DNA from: Rhodospira trueperi
GTDB lineage: Bacteria > Pseudomonadota > Alphaproteobacteria > Rhodospirillales > Rhodospirillaceae
Direction: 5' to 3'
Assembly: GCF_900101965.1 (NCBI RefSeq)
Contig: NZ_FNAP01000001.1
Coordinates: 248,001 to 312,000, forward strand
DNA: 64,000 nucleotides
Part shown: in pieces, positions 18,660 to 27,194 of the stretch
Numbering within the stretch: the first letter of the stretch is position 1
How the letters are laid out: every line of letters starts with the position of its first letter
Program-made: the position numbers and the translations under genes
Notes under the pieces: model-generated
Told to the model about the DNA's origin: nothing
The model's input: the letters and a program-made list of their open reading frames with translations, nothing else
Databases searched by the model: none

Positions 18660-20416
18660 GACTTCGCTCCCGAGTAGTCACGCACGCCGGGACGGGACTT
18701 GGTGATGACGACGTCCAGGTAATCCATGCGCGGCGCGTCCTCGCCCTGATAATGGGCCATCGAGTGCTTGAGGAAGGTCTCGTCGTCGCGCTCCACATGG
18801 TCGAGCCGTTGGTGCGAGCCGCGTGACTCCTTGCGGGCCAGGGCGCTGACGGCGACCGCCTGGGCCACATCCAGCATGCAGCCCAGTTCCACGAGCTGGG
18901 TGAACTCCGTGTTGAACACCTTGCTCTTGTCGCGCAAGGCAATGGATGTCTGGCGCTGACGCAGCTTGGCGAGGGCGTCCGCCGTGTCCTTCAACATCGC
19001 CTCTTCGCGATAGATGCCCGCGCCGGTCTCCATGGCGTGGGTCATTTCGTTGCGAACGGCGGTCATGGTCTCGGTGCTCTCCGGCCGGTCGAACAGCGCC
19101 TGAACGCGGGCCTCGGCGGCGTTGGCCTGCTGGTCGGCGGCGGCCCGGTCCACCTTGGTCGTGCCGGAGCGCACGTACTTGACGGCGCTTTCGGCGGCGC
19201 GTTTGCCGAAGACCAGGAGTTCGGTCAGGGAGTTCGAGCCGAGCCGGTTGGCGCCGTTGATGCTGACGCAGGCGCACTCTCCGGCCGCGAACAGGCCGGG
19301 CAGGGGGGTGGCGGCGTTGATGTCGGTGTGAATGCCGCCCATCATGTAATGCACGACGGGGCGGATCGGTACCGCCTCCTTGACGATGTCGACGCCGGCG
19401 TAGGCGTGCGCCAGTTCGTGAACGAAGGGCAGGCGCTCGAGAATGCGCGCCTCTCCGAGGTGGGTCATGTCCAGAAGCACGCAGTCCCCCCACTTGGTGG
19501 GGACGGTGTTGCCTTTCTTCTGTTCCTGCCAGAAGGCCTGACTGAGGCGGTCGCGCGGCCCCAGTTCCATGGTCTTCAGCACCGGCTCGCCCAGCGGCGT
19601 TTCCGGTCCCATGCCGTAGTCCTGAAGGTACCGGTAGCCGTCCTTGTTGCGCAGGACACCGCCCTCGCCGCGACACCCCTCGGTCAGAAGGATGCCGGTC
19701 GCCGGCAGGCCGGTCGGGTGGTACTGCACGAACTCCATGTCCTTCAGCGGCACGCCCGCGCGGTACGCCAGCGCCATGCCGTCGCCGGTCTTGATGGCGC
19801 CGTTGGTGGTGAAGGGGAAGATGCGCCCCGCCCCGCCGGTGCACAGGATCACGGCCGGAGCCAGGAACTGTTTCATCTCTCCGGTGCGCATCTCGACGGC
19901 GCAACAGCCCTGGATGCGTCCGTCCGAAACCAGCAGGTCGGTGGTGAAGACCTCATCGAAGCGGCGGATGGACTCGAACTTCAACGAGGTCTGGAACAGG
20001 GTGTGCAGCAGGTGAAAGCCGGTCTTGTCGGCGGCGAACCAGGTGCGCTTGATTTTCATGCCGCCGAACGGGCGCACGCCGACGGAGCCGTCCGTTTCGC
20101 GACTCCACGGACAGCCCCAGTGTTCCAGGCGGGTGAGTTCCTTGGGGGCTTCGTTGATGAAGAACTCAACCGCGTCCTGATCGCACAACCAGTCGCCGCC
20201 GCCGACGGTGTCGCCGAAGTGCAAGTCCATGCTGTCATCGCTTCTGGCCACGCCGGCGGCACCGCCCTCGGCCGCGCAGGTGTGACTGCGCATGGGATAG
20301 ACTTTGGACAGCAGGGATATCCGCAATCCCGGGTCGGCCTCCGCGAGGGCGATGGCGGCGCGCAACCCCGCGCCGCCGGCGCCAACAATGACGACATCGG
20401 ACTCGATGGTTTCCAT
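18656..20416 (-). CDS. frdA: Fumarate reductase flavoprotein subunit FrdA
   Basis: The catalytic FAD subunit (586 residues) reducing fumarate to succinate in anaerobic redox balancing. The dinucleotide-binding motif is [19 protein letters not shown]. The FAD-attachment region is [18 protein letters not shown], with the His that carries covalent FAD. The segment [21 protein letters not shown] and the active-site [10 protein letters not shown] follow. [12 protein letters not shown] and [22 protein letters not shown] mirror E. coli FrdA. In Rhodospirillum rubrum a similar complex uses rhodoquinol; that role here is an inference. Confidence 0.96.
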   Translation of the reverse strand: METIESDVVIVGAGGAGLRAAIALAEADPGLRISLLSKVYPMRSHTCAAEGGAAGVARSDDSMDLHFGDTVGGGDWLCDQDAVEFFINEAPKELTRLEHWGCPWSRETDGSVGVRPFGGMKIKRTWFAADKTGFHLLHTLFQTSLKFESIRRFDEVFTTDLLVSDGRIQGCCAVEMRTGEMKQFLAPAVILCTGGAGRIFPFTTNGAIKTGDGMALAYRAGVPLKDMEFVQYHPTGLPATGILLTEGCRGEGGVLRNKDGYRYLQDYGMGPETPLGEPVLKTMELGPRDRLSQAFWQEQKKGNTVPTKWGDCVLLDMTHLGEARILERLPFVHELAHAYAGVDIVKEAVPIRPVVHYMMGGIHTDINAATPLPGLFAAGECACVSINGANRLGSNSLTELLVFGKRAAESAVKYVRSGTTKVDRAAADQQANAAEARVQALFDRPESTETMTAVRNEMTHAMETGAGIYREEAMLKDTADALAKLRQRQTSIALRDKSKVFNTEFTQLVELGCMLDVAQAVAVSALARKESRGSHQRLDHVERDDETFLKHSMAHYQGEDAPRMDYLDVVITKSRPGVRDYSGAKS

Positions 20417-20576
20417 GAGGAAAGGACTCCACGGTCTATGATCCGGACGGACGGCACCGGACCTTGGCTTGAAGGACGGGCGTCAAACGCTATCAGATAG
20501 AAGCGGGGCCGCGTAAGGCGGTTGTTGCCCCAGGACCATGAATTTCCGGCGTAACGGGGCAGGGGGCGCAATGTCA

Positions 20577-20609
20577 AACGGCGGATGAGTGCGAGACCCA
20601 TCCGCCGTT
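20577..20609 (-). terminator. Perfect hairpin downstream of the HicB-like gene
   Basis: An 11-bp perfect stem: AACGGCGGATG (20577-20587) pairs with CATCCGCCGTT (20599-20609), with an 11-base loop. It lies 46 bases after the leftward HicB-like gene and is followed on that strand by TTTGACATT, a weak T-run. It probably ends that transcript before the frd promoter region. The remainder of 20417-20654 holds no gene; a small palindrome CTATCAGATAG is at 20490-20500. Confidence 0.5.
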
Positions 20610-20654
20610 CGGATCATTGTCGGTGCGTGGGCGCACCGCGCGGGCCGTCCGCCG

Positions 20655-20897
20655 TCAGGCGACCCGCAGGCAGGCGCCGGCGCAGCCGTCGCGCTGCTCC
20701 ACTTCATCCAGCATGGCAATGGACGGGCGGGGCGCGGGCAGGCTGCGGCCGTCCCGTGCCATGGTGTTGAGGACCTTGGAGGCCTGGTTGACGGCATCAT
20801 CCACGGTCGGGCCCACGGCCCCGCACTTGGGTACGCCGACCACATCGGCGTGATATCCGTCCGGATGATGCGAAACGACAACAATATAACCTTTCAC
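20655..20897 (-). CDS. HicB-like protein without a HicA partner
   Basis: An 80-residue protein with the partial RNase H-like fold of HicB antitoxins: KGYIVVVSHHPDGYHADVVGVP, then KCGAVGPTVDDAVNQASKVL, ending LPAPRPS. HicB normally pairs with the HicA mRNA interferase, but no hicA-like small gene is adjacent on either side. The C-terminus is short and cysteine-containing (GCAGACLRVA) and lacks an obvious helix-turn-helix or ribbon-helix-helix DNA-binding tail. GTG 20897 has GGAGGAG about seven bases upstream. Orphan HicB-like proteins are common and mostly uncharacterised. Confidence 0.7.
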   Translation of the reverse strand: MKGYIVVVSHHPDGYHADVVGVPKCGAVGPTVDDAVNQASKVLNTMARDGRSLPAPRPSIAMLDEVEQRDGCAGACLRVA

Positions 20898-21517
20898 GAC
20901 AGCTCTCCTCCGACAAGTCATTCTGAAAAATCTTAGGGGTCAGCCTGGAAATCACTGAGGCCCCCCGGGGCCATCGCGCGTCGTCGCACGGTACTCACCC
21001 CGATGAAGCGGCAACGCAGGCGCGGGATCGTCCGAAAGATCCGGCGCGGCCACGCTGGGCGATGGCGTTGCCAACCAGAGCGAATCATACCGATCAGGAC
21101 GGAAAATGCAACCCACCATATGAGAAAAAAATGTGACTTCGCGAATTACAGTAATACGATTTGAAGCAAAATTTGCACCAAGCCACAGGGAAAATAAATT
21201 TTACTTACAGGTATTTCCTTTTCATGCTTCCTTTTATGCTCTTGGTATGGGGTTGACAATTTTCAGGAAGGGCGTATTGTTCTGGCTGTCGCTTGAGGGG
21301 GCGGGTGCCTCGCTCCCCATATGCCGCTTCGGTGGCCCAGGCGTTGTGGACGGTCGGGTTTAGGGGCCGTCTCGCCGGACGCTTTATGGAGTGTGGTCGT
21401 TCGCCGACGAACACTCAAGTGTCCGGAGTTTTACAGAACCGTGACTATGCGAGGGCCGGGCGCCATGCGGGCGTTTCCGGGCTGTTCGCATCACACTCAC
21501 CTGTTATCGAGGGAACG
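20898..21517 (+). promoter_or_regulatory. Long leader of the ectoine operon with candidate promoter
   Basis: 620 bases without a convincing gene. The segment from about 21110 to 21290 is much more AT-rich than the surroundings. A sigma70-type promoter is visible: TTGACA at 21253-21258, a 16-base spacer, TATTGT at 21275-21280. It would leave a 5' leader of roughly 230 bases before ectA, whose start has GAGGGA upstream. An open frame at 21133-21363 lacks family resemblance and a ribosome site. An osmotically regulated promoter is expected for ectABC, but this is not shown by the sequence. Confidence 0.45.
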
Positions 21518-22096
21518 ATGACCGAAGCATCAGTCTCCCCCATCCGAACCACGACCCGTCGCCAGGAGACCCGTCCGGAGCAGCGCATCCGCCTGCGCCA
21601 TCCAACGGCGGACGACGGCGCCGCCATCTGGACTCTGGCGCGCGACAGCGGCAAGCTCGATCTGAATTCGCCGTATGCGTACCTGATGATGGGCCATTTC
21701 TTTCCCAAGACATGCGTCATTGCGGAACGCGGCGACGAGCCGGTGGGATCCGTGATCGGGTTCGCGCCACCGGCGCGCCCGAATGCGCTGTTCGTCTGGC
21801 AGGTGGCCGTTTCCGAGGCGGCGCGCGGGCAGGGGCTGGCTTCGCGCATGATCGAGCATCTGTTGTGGACGGCGCCACTGGATGGCTCGGCCCGCTTTCT
21901 GGAGGCCACGGTCACGCCGTCCAACGAGCCGTCGGCCCGCCTGTTCCAAGGCATCGCCCGGCGCCATGGCGCGCCCTGTGAGATCGCCCCACTGTTCGAG
22001 GAAGAGGCCTTTCCATGCCCGAAGGCGGCGAACGCCACGTTCGAGGAGGAGCACCTGTTCCGAATCGGTCCGTTGCGGCAGGCCAAGGCGGCGTGA
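21518..22096 (+). CDS. ectA: L-2,4-diaminobutyrate N-gamma-acetyltransferase EctA
   Basis: The second enzymatic step of ectoine synthesis: acetylation of 2,4-diaminobutyrate. The 192-residue protein has a GNAT fold with IRLRHPTADDGAAIWTLARDSGKLDLNSPYAYL spread over residues ~25-57. The acetyl-CoA loop is AVSEAARGQGLASRMI, and the substrate region is EATVTPSNEPSARLF. These are specific to EctA. The start is set by GAGGGA six bases before ATG. It is the first gene of ectABC; no ectD hydroxylase or dedicated aspartokinase follows. Confidence 0.96.
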   Translation: MTEASVSPIRTTTRRQETRPEQRIRLRHPTADDGAAIWTLARDSGKLDLNSPYAYLMMGHFFPKTCVIAERGDEPVGSVIGFAPPARPNALFVWQVAVSEAARGQGLASRMIEHLLWTAPLDGSARFLEATVTPSNEPSARLFQGIARRHGAPCEIAPLFEEEAFPCPKAANATFEEEHLFRIGPLRQAKAA

Positions 22097-22154
22097 TCGG
22101 CGCGCCGCCTCGCCCGACCGCCCCTTTATTTTCAGTCAGATACGGATGGCTTCC

Positions 22155-23447
22155 ATGACCGCCCCCAACCTCGACGTCTTCGAGCGTCGCGAATCCGCTG
22201 TGCGCAGTTATATCCGCTCGTTTCCGGAGATCTTCACCACCGCGAAGGGTCACCTCATCCACGGCGAGAGCGGCCGCGCCTATATCGACTTTTTCGCCGG
22301 CGCCGGCGCGCTCAACTACGGTCACAATGACGATGCCATGAAGGCGGCGCTGATGGAGTACGTGGCGGGAGATGGTATTGCCCACGCGCTCGACATGGGA
22401 ACCGGCGCCAAGGCCCGCTTCCTGGAGCGCTTCCATGAGGTGATTTTGTCCCCGCGCGGTCTGGAGCACAAGGTCCTGTTTCCGGGGCCGACCGGCACCA
22501 ACGCCGTCGAGGCCGCTCTGAAGCTGGCCCGCAAGGTCACCGGGCGCGAAAAAATCGTCAGCTTCACCAATGCCTTCCACGGCATGACCCTGGGGTCCCT
22601 CGCGGTCACCGGCAACGGTTTCAAACGGGGCGGCGCCGGCCTGCCGCTGGACAACACAGTGTTCATGCCGTTTGCCGATTTCCTCGACGAGGGCTTCGAC
22701 AGCCTGTCCTATCTTGAGCGCATGCTGGAGGATGGCGGCTCTGGCATGGACCTGCCGGCGGGCGTCATCGTCGAGACCGTGCAGGGCGAGGGTGGCATCA
22801 ACGCCGCCTCGTTCGGCTGGCTGAAGCGCCTGAACGATCTGTGCGCCCGTTGGAACCTGCCGTTGATCGTGGACGACATCCAGGCCGGGTGTGGCCGAAC
22901 CGGACCCTTCTTCAGCTTCGAGCCGGCGGGCATCAAGCCGGACATCATCTGTCTGTCGAAGTCCATCAGCGGGTACGGTCTGCCCATGGCATTGGTGCTG
23001 GTGCGTCCGGACATGGACCTGTTCGGCCCCGGGGAGCACAACGGCACCTTCCGGGGGAACTCCATGGCCTTCGTGACGGCCACCGAGGCGTTGCGGTTCT
23101 GGACCGATGACAGCCTGACGCGGGATGTTGAGCGGCGCGGCCAGATCATTGAGGATGCCCTGACGGCCATGGCCGAGAAGCATCCGGAGCTTCAGCCCGA
23201 TGTGCGTGGGCGCGGCCTGATGCGCGGCATCGGCCTGGGTGTCGCGGGGGCGGCCGAGGCCGTCTGCGCCGAGGCCTTCAAGGGCGGCGTCATCATGGAA
23301 ACGTCGGGGCCGGATTCCGAGGTGGCGAAACTGCTGCCGCCGCTGACGATTCCGGACGAGGCTCTGCGCGAGGGGCTCGACGTCATGGCGCGGGCCGTGG
23401 ACACGGTGGCGGCGCGGATCGCGTCGGAAAAGCCGGCGGCGGCCTGA
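22155..23447 (+). CDS. ectB: Diaminobutyrate-2-oxoglutarate transaminase EctB
   Basis: A class III PLP aminotransferase (430 residues) making 2,4-diaminobutyrate from aspartate semialdehyde, the first step of the ectoine branch. The N-terminus VFERRESAVRSYIRSFP is EctB-like. The cofactor site has FPGPTGTNAVEAALKLARK and DDIQAGCGRTGPFFSFE, and the PLP lysine is in CLSKSISGYGLPMAL. ATG 22155 was chosen; ATG 22146, three codons earlier, is equally possible. A terminator-like hairpin follows before ectC. Confidence 0.96.
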   Translation: MTAPNLDVFERRESAVRSYIRSFPEIFTTAKGHLIHGESGRAYIDFFAGAGALNYGHNDDAMKAALMEYVAGDGIAHALDMGTGAKARFLERFHEVILSPRGLEHKVLFPGPTGTNAVEAALKLARKVTGREKIVSFTNAFHGMTLGSLAVTGNGFKRGGAGLPLDNTVFMPFADFLDEGFDSLSYLERMLEDGGSGMDLPAGVIVETVQGEGGINAASFGWLKRLNDLCARWNLPLIVDDIQAGCGRTGPFFSFEPAGIKPDIICLSKSISGYGLPMALVLVRPDMDLFGPGEHNGTFRGNSMAFVTATEALRFWTDDSLTRDVERRGQIIEDALTAMAEKHPELQPDVRGRGLMRGIGLGVAGAAEAVCAEAFKGGVIMETSGPDSEVAKLLPPLTIPDEALREGLDVMARAVDTVAARIASEKPAAA

Positions 23448-23475
23448 TCCTCTTTCGGGCGCCCTGATCTGCCCT

Positions 23476-23525
23476 GCCGATCCCCTGTACGCGCCGGGGG
23501 TCGGCGGGGCTTTCTTTGTTCTTCA
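23476..23525 (+). terminator. Terminator-like hairpin between ectB and ectC
   Basis: GCCGATCCCC (23476-23485) pairs with GGGGGTCGGC (23496-23505) over ten positions with one G-T wobble; the loop is ten bases. A T-rich tail, CTTTCTTTGTTCTTC, follows. This looks like a Rho-independent terminator or attenuator inside the ectoine operon. It could lower ectC transcription or protect the ectAB message. Confidence 0.55.
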
Positions 23526-23550
23526 GTGTAATACGGGAGTTTATTGATCC

Positions 23551-23943
23551 ATGATCGTAAAGAAGCTCAGCGACCTGACGGGAACCGACGCCGCCGTGGA
23601 CGGCGGCAACTGGGTCAGCCGTCGCTTCCTTCTGCGCAAGGACGGCATGGGCTTTTCCATGCATGACACGATCATCCGTGCCGGAACCGAAACCTACATC
23701 CATTACGCCAACCATCTGGAGGCGGTGTACTGCGTCGAGGGCGACGGCGAGATCGAGGACCTGGAAACGGGCATCGTGCATCCCATCTCGGACGGCACGC
23801 TGTATGCCCTCAACGGGCACGAGCGGCACAAGTTGCGTGGTGGCTCGCGGGACATGCGCATGGTCTGCGTCTTCACGCCGCCGCTCACCGGTCGAGAGGT
23901 TCATGACGAGAACGGCGTCTATCCCGTCTTGACCGAGGACTGA
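23551..23943 (+). CDS. ectC: L-ectoine synthase EctC
   Basis: A cupin-fold, metal-dependent cyclase (130 residues) closing N-gamma-acetyl-diaminobutyrate to ectoine. The sequence starts [17 protein letters not shown] and has the cupin core [25 protein letters not shown] (spread over residues ~50-74) followed by [17 protein letters not shown]. Glu, Tyr and His metal-ligand positions of the family appear to be present. It is separated from ectB by 103 bases containing a terminator-like hairpin; the SD GGGAG lies about ten bases before the ATG. Confidence 0.96.
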   Translation: MIVKKLSDLTGTDAAVDGGNWVSRRFLLRKDGMGFSMHDTIIRAGTETYIHYANHLEAVYCVEGDGEIEDLETGIVHPISDGTLYALNGHERHKLRGGSRDMRMVCVFTPPLTGREVHDENGVYPVLTED

Positions 23944-24077
23944 GGTCTTCAACTCTGGTCTGAACTTTGTTTTGCAACCCTTCGCGTCTCGGGCCAGACT
24001 GACCGCAATGCGTCGGCGGGACCTTGTGTTCCGCCGATGGCGGCATGTTCTGACGAGAAGCAAGAGGGGGGGCGTGG

Positions 24078-24746
24078 ATGTCCGACCGGGGTGGCACGCG
24101 GAAATGGCGTCAGGTGTTGGCGGGAACGGGGCTGTCCGCGTTGATCGTGGCCGGCGCCGTCGGCGCGGCTTCGGCCCAAGAGACGGCGGCGGCCGGGACG
24201 GTTGCCTTCGTGTCGCTGTTCGGCGGGACCGCGACCATCATTGATGACGGCGCCGAGAGCGCTCTAGGCAATTCCGGCGCCCGCATCGGACCGGGGGACC
24301 ATGTCGTGACCGGCACTCGCGGCCGCGTGGCCGTGCGCCTGGACGGCGGGATCCGCTTCGCGCTCGGTCCCAACACCGATCTGCGCTTCGATGCGCCGCG
24401 CGAGGAAGCCGATGGCTGGTGGGGCGCGGTCACCGTGGAGACGGGAATCATCCAGGCGGCCTTCGCGCCGGAGCCGCCGTGGACTCAGGTTCTCGTGTCC
24501 AGTCCGGCCGGCGTCGCCACGTCCGAGGGCGGCAATTTCGTGCTTGAGACCGACGGCACGATGACATCGGCCCTCTCGTTGGGGGCGCGGGTCGTGGTGA
24601 GCGGGCAGGGCGACGGCGCCGACACGGCGGCGGTGCTGGGTCCGGGGGTTGGCGTGGACGTGATGCCGGGGTGGGCGCCCTATGCTCCCGTGCGCTGGGC
24701 CGAGAGCCGTGTCGAAGACTTCATGACGCGCGGAGCGTTCCCCTGA
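24078..24746 (+). CDS. Exported FecR-domain protein
   Basis: A 222-residue protein with a signal peptide (LAGTGLSALIVAGAVGAASA, cleavage before QETAAA near residue 34). It is followed by a FecR-like beta-rich domain (GGTATIIDDGAESALGNSG, GDHVVTGTRGRVAVRLDGG, LGPNTDLRFD). In other proteins this fold occurs in sigma-regulator receptors and in periplasmic structural proteins; no sigma or TonB gene is nearby, so a signalling role is not supported. GAGGGGGGG precedes the ATG. The lipoprotein gene at 24775 follows 28 bases later and probably forms a pair with it. Function unknown. Confidence 0.75.
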   Translation: MSDRGGTRKWRQVLAGTGLSALIVAGAVGAASAQETAAAGTVAFVSLFGGTATIIDDGAESALGNSGARIGPGDHVVTGTRGRVAVRLDGGIRFALGPNTDLRFDAPREEADGWWGAVTVETGIIQAAFAPEPPWTQVLVSSPAGVATSEGGNFVLETDGTMTSALSLGARVVVSGQGDGADTAAVLGPGVGVDVMPGWAPYAPVRWAESRVEDFMTRGAFP

Positions 24747-24774
24747 CGGACTCCGTGCCGGAGCAGAAAAGACG

Positions 24775-25341
24775 ATGTCTGTGAAATCAATGGTCCGTGC
24801 GGTGATCGTCGCGTCGAGTCTGGCCGTGTCCGGCTGTCTGGTCACGGAAGCACCCGTCATCGTGGATGGAACCCGCTGGGAGGGGCTGACGGGCCGCTAC
24901 GCCGTGGATGCGCCGGATTTCGGTGACATGGTGGTGACCGAGGGCACGGACCCGCGCTCGGGGGCCGAGGCCTATCGGGTGGCGATGTTCCGGCCGGGCA
25001 ACGAGCGCGTCGGCGAGGTGCTCTGGGTGGTGCTCGACTCGCCCCTGGACGGACGTGCCGTCGGGCAATACCGGGGCGAGGTCGACGACTCGCTGGAGAA
25101 CGGGGTTCTGGTGCTTGAACGGCGCGACGCCGACACGTGGGCCGTGATGTTCCAAGGCGCGACCTTGATGCCCGAGGACCCCGAGGCGCTGCTGGCGTCC
25201 CACGACGTGACGATGGAATCGTTCATGGGCCTGTCCGTGGAACTGAAGGGCGATCCAGAGGATGTCCGGGCCGTGCTGCGGGATCTGGCGCGGACGGCGA
25301 CACCGGGCGAGGAGACCCTGGTGTTGACGCGGGAACGCTGA
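24775..25341 (+). CDS. Putative lipoprotein of unknown function
   Basis: A 188-residue protein with a lipoprotein signal: charged start MSVKSMVR, hydrophobic VIVASSLAV, lipobox VSGC with Cys at about residue 20. The mature part has no family I recognise; it is acidic, with VDAPDFGDMVVTEGTDP and a C-terminal stretch of helices. It probably anchors in the outer membrane and works with the preceding FecR-domain protein (inference from 28-base spacing). It ends seven bases before the convergent paaK stop. Confidence 0.7.
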   Translation: MSVKSMVRAVIVASSLAVSGCLVTEAPVIVDGTRWEGLTGRYAVDAPDFGDMVVTEGTDPRSGAEAYRVAMFRPGNERVGEVLWVVLDSPLDGRAVGQYRGEVDDSLENGVLVLERRDADTWAVMFQGATLMPEDPEALLASHDVTMESFMGLSVELKGDPEDVRAVLRDLARTATPGEETLVLTRER

Positions 25342-25348
25342 CGACGCC

Positions 25349-26659
25349 CTATCGGCGCAGATCCCGGACCCGCGTCGCCTTCCCCTCCGACCGCGGCAGG
25401 GTACCGGGGGCCAGGATGGAGACGCCGCAGGTGACGCCGACAATGGACTTGATGTGCCGGCGCACCCGATCCGCCATCGCCGGATAGGCGTTGGCGGCCA
25501 CATCGGGTGCCGCCTCCACCTGGACATCGAGGGTATCCAGGCTCCCCTGACGTTCCACGGTCAGCAGATAGTGCGGCGCCGTGCCGGGGAAGCCCAACAT
25601 CACCGCCTCGATCTGCGACGGATACACATTGACGCCCCGGATGATGATCATGTCGTCGTTGCGGCCCGTCACCCGCATGATGCGCACGTGGGTGCGGCCG
25701 CAGGCGCACGGATCGTCCGACAGGCGCGTGATGTCGCGCGTGCGGTAGCGGATCATGGGCAGGGCTTCCTTGGTCAGCGTGGTGATGACCAGTTCGCCCG
25801 TGGACCCCATGGGCAGCGGCTCCAGCGTCTCCGGGTCGATGACCTCGAACAGGAAGTGATCCTCCCAGCCGTGCAGGCCGCACCGGTGCGGGCATTCCAT
25901 GGCCACGCCGGGGCCGATGATCTCCGACAGGCCGTAGGAGTCGGTGGACTGGATGCCCAGGCGGGCGTCGATCTCCCGGCGTAGGCCGTCGCTCCACGGC
26001 TCACCACCGAACAGGCCGATGCGCAGCGGTGAGTCGCGCAGGTCGACCCCCATGCGCTCCGCCGCTTCGGCGAGGTTGAGGGCGTAGGACGGCGTGGAGC
26101 ACAGGATGCTGGCTTCCAGATCCAGCATCATGGCGATCTGGCGTTCGGTGTTGCCGCCAGAGATCGGCACCACCGTGCAGCCCAGGCGCTCGGCGCCGTA
26201 GTGGAATCCCATGCCGCCGGTGAACAGGCCGTAGCCGTAGGCGTTGTGTACCACCTCGCCCGGGCGGGTACCGGCGGTAGCCATGGCTCGGGCCATCATG
26301 TCGGACCAGCGGTCGATATCCCCGGCGGTGTAGCCGACCACCGTCGGCTTGCCCGTGGTCCCGGAGGAGGCGTGGATCCGCACCACCTGCGTGCGCGGCA
26401 CCGCGAACAGACCGTAGGGATACGTGTCGCGCAGATCGGCCTTCACGGAGAAGGGAAAGCGGCGCAGGTCATCCAGGCTGCGCAGATCGTCGGGGCCGAC
26501 CCCGTGCGCTTCGAAGGCCCGTCGTGTGTGCGGAACGTTCGCGTACACGTGCGCCAGGGTGCGGCGCAGGCGATCCAATTGCAGGTCGGCCAGCGCCGCG
26601 CGGGGCAGGGTCTCCACCTGCGGGTCGAACATTCCGGCCTGCGGCGGCGTGGCAGTCAT
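25349..26659 (-). CDS. paaK: Phenylacetate-CoA ligase family protein
   Basis: An ANL-superfamily adenylating enzyme (436 residues) activating phenylacetate or a related aryl acid to its CoA ester. The ATP loop is IHASSGTTGKPTVVGY (around residues 88-103). Also seen are DSYGLSEIIGPGVAMEC, MIRYRTRDITRLSDDPCACGRTH and the C-terminal lysine region LPRSEGKATRVRDL. Length fits PaaK. The start is ATG 26659 with GGAGGG upstream. No other phenylacetate-degradation gene is present, so it may serve anaerobic aromatic metabolism or indole-acetate-type acids; paaK symbol is by family only. Confidence 0.88.
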   Translation of the reverse strand: MTATPPQAGMFDPQVETLPRAALADLQLDRLRRTLAHVYANVPHTRRAFEAHGVGPDDLRSLDDLRRFPFSVKADLRDTYPYGLFAVPRTQVVRIHASSGTTGKPTVVGYTAGDIDRWSDMMARAMATAGTRPGEVVHNAYGYGLFTGGMGFHYGAERLGCTVVPISGGNTERQIAMMLDLEASILCSTPSYALNLAEAAERMGVDLRDSPLRIGLFGGEPWSDGLRREIDARLGIQSTDSYGLSEIIGPGVAMECPHRCGLHGWEDHFLFEVIDPETLEPLPMGSTGELVITTLTKEALPMIRYRTRDITRLSDDPCACGRTHVRIMRVTGRNDDMIIIRGVNVYPSQIEAVMLGFPGTAPHYLLTVERQGSLDTLDVQVEAAPDVAANAYPAMADRVRRHIKSIVGVTCGVSILAPGTLPRSEGKATRVRDLRR

Positions 26660-26801
26660 CGTTGGGTCCCTCCGGCGACATCGTGTGGGCGGTCGTTCTA
26701 GCCCAACTTCGCGGGCCAGCGCATCAAGAGATGGCATTCGCCGATATCGGATGTGGCGGGACCAGGAACGCGCCCGGCCGGAGGGCGCGTCGCGGTTCGG
26801 G

Positions 26802-27194
26802 TCAGGCCGCTGTCAGGCCGTCCAGCCACGCGCGCGGCGCGTCGGCATGGGCAGGCAAATTCCGTTCAAGATCCTGCGCCAGTCTTTCGTTGTAGGTGTG
26901 GGAGGCGAGATTGCGGTCGTCGACCATGTGCAGGGCGGCCTCACCCGTGGGCTCATCCAGGATGCCGGCGGTCACGCACGACCGGATGGCCGCGCGCGGC
27001 GTGTTGGCGACGCCCCCATGGCGTTTGCGCAACACCGCCTGAGCGTCTTTCCAGGTGGCTTCGAAGGAATACACGAACCGGAGGATACAGACGTCGCGGC
27101 GTTCCACGGGCGGCAGGGCATCGTTGTCCAGCGCCGCGAACAGCGTGGCCTGGGCCTTGTCCGCCAATTGAAGACGTTCTTTCACTCGGTCCAC
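26802..27194 (-). CDS. HEPN-domain protein of a HEPN/MNT pair (HI0074-like)
   Basis: A 130-residue all-helical protein of the nucleotidyltransferase substrate-binding (HI0074) type. The R-x4-H motif of HEPN RNases is present in DDRNLASHTYNERLAQ. VYSFEATWKDAQAVL is also typical. It overlaps the MNT gene by 13 bases. GTG 27194 has GAGGAGGG upstream. Such pairs are toxin-antitoxin modules in several bacteria, where the MNT partner AMPylates the HEPN toxin; that role is inferred here. Confidence 0.85.
   Translation of the reverse strand: MDRVKERLQLADKAQATLFAALDNDALPPVERRDVCILRFVYSFEATWKDAQAVLRKRHGGVANTPRAAIRSCVTAGILDEPTGEAALHMVDDRNLASHTYNERLAQDLERNLPAHADAPRAWLDGLTAA

Noticed and set aside
21133-21363. 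Possible small gene upstream of ectA
   Set aside because: No family resemblance, no ribosome site, and it overlaps the candidate promoter.
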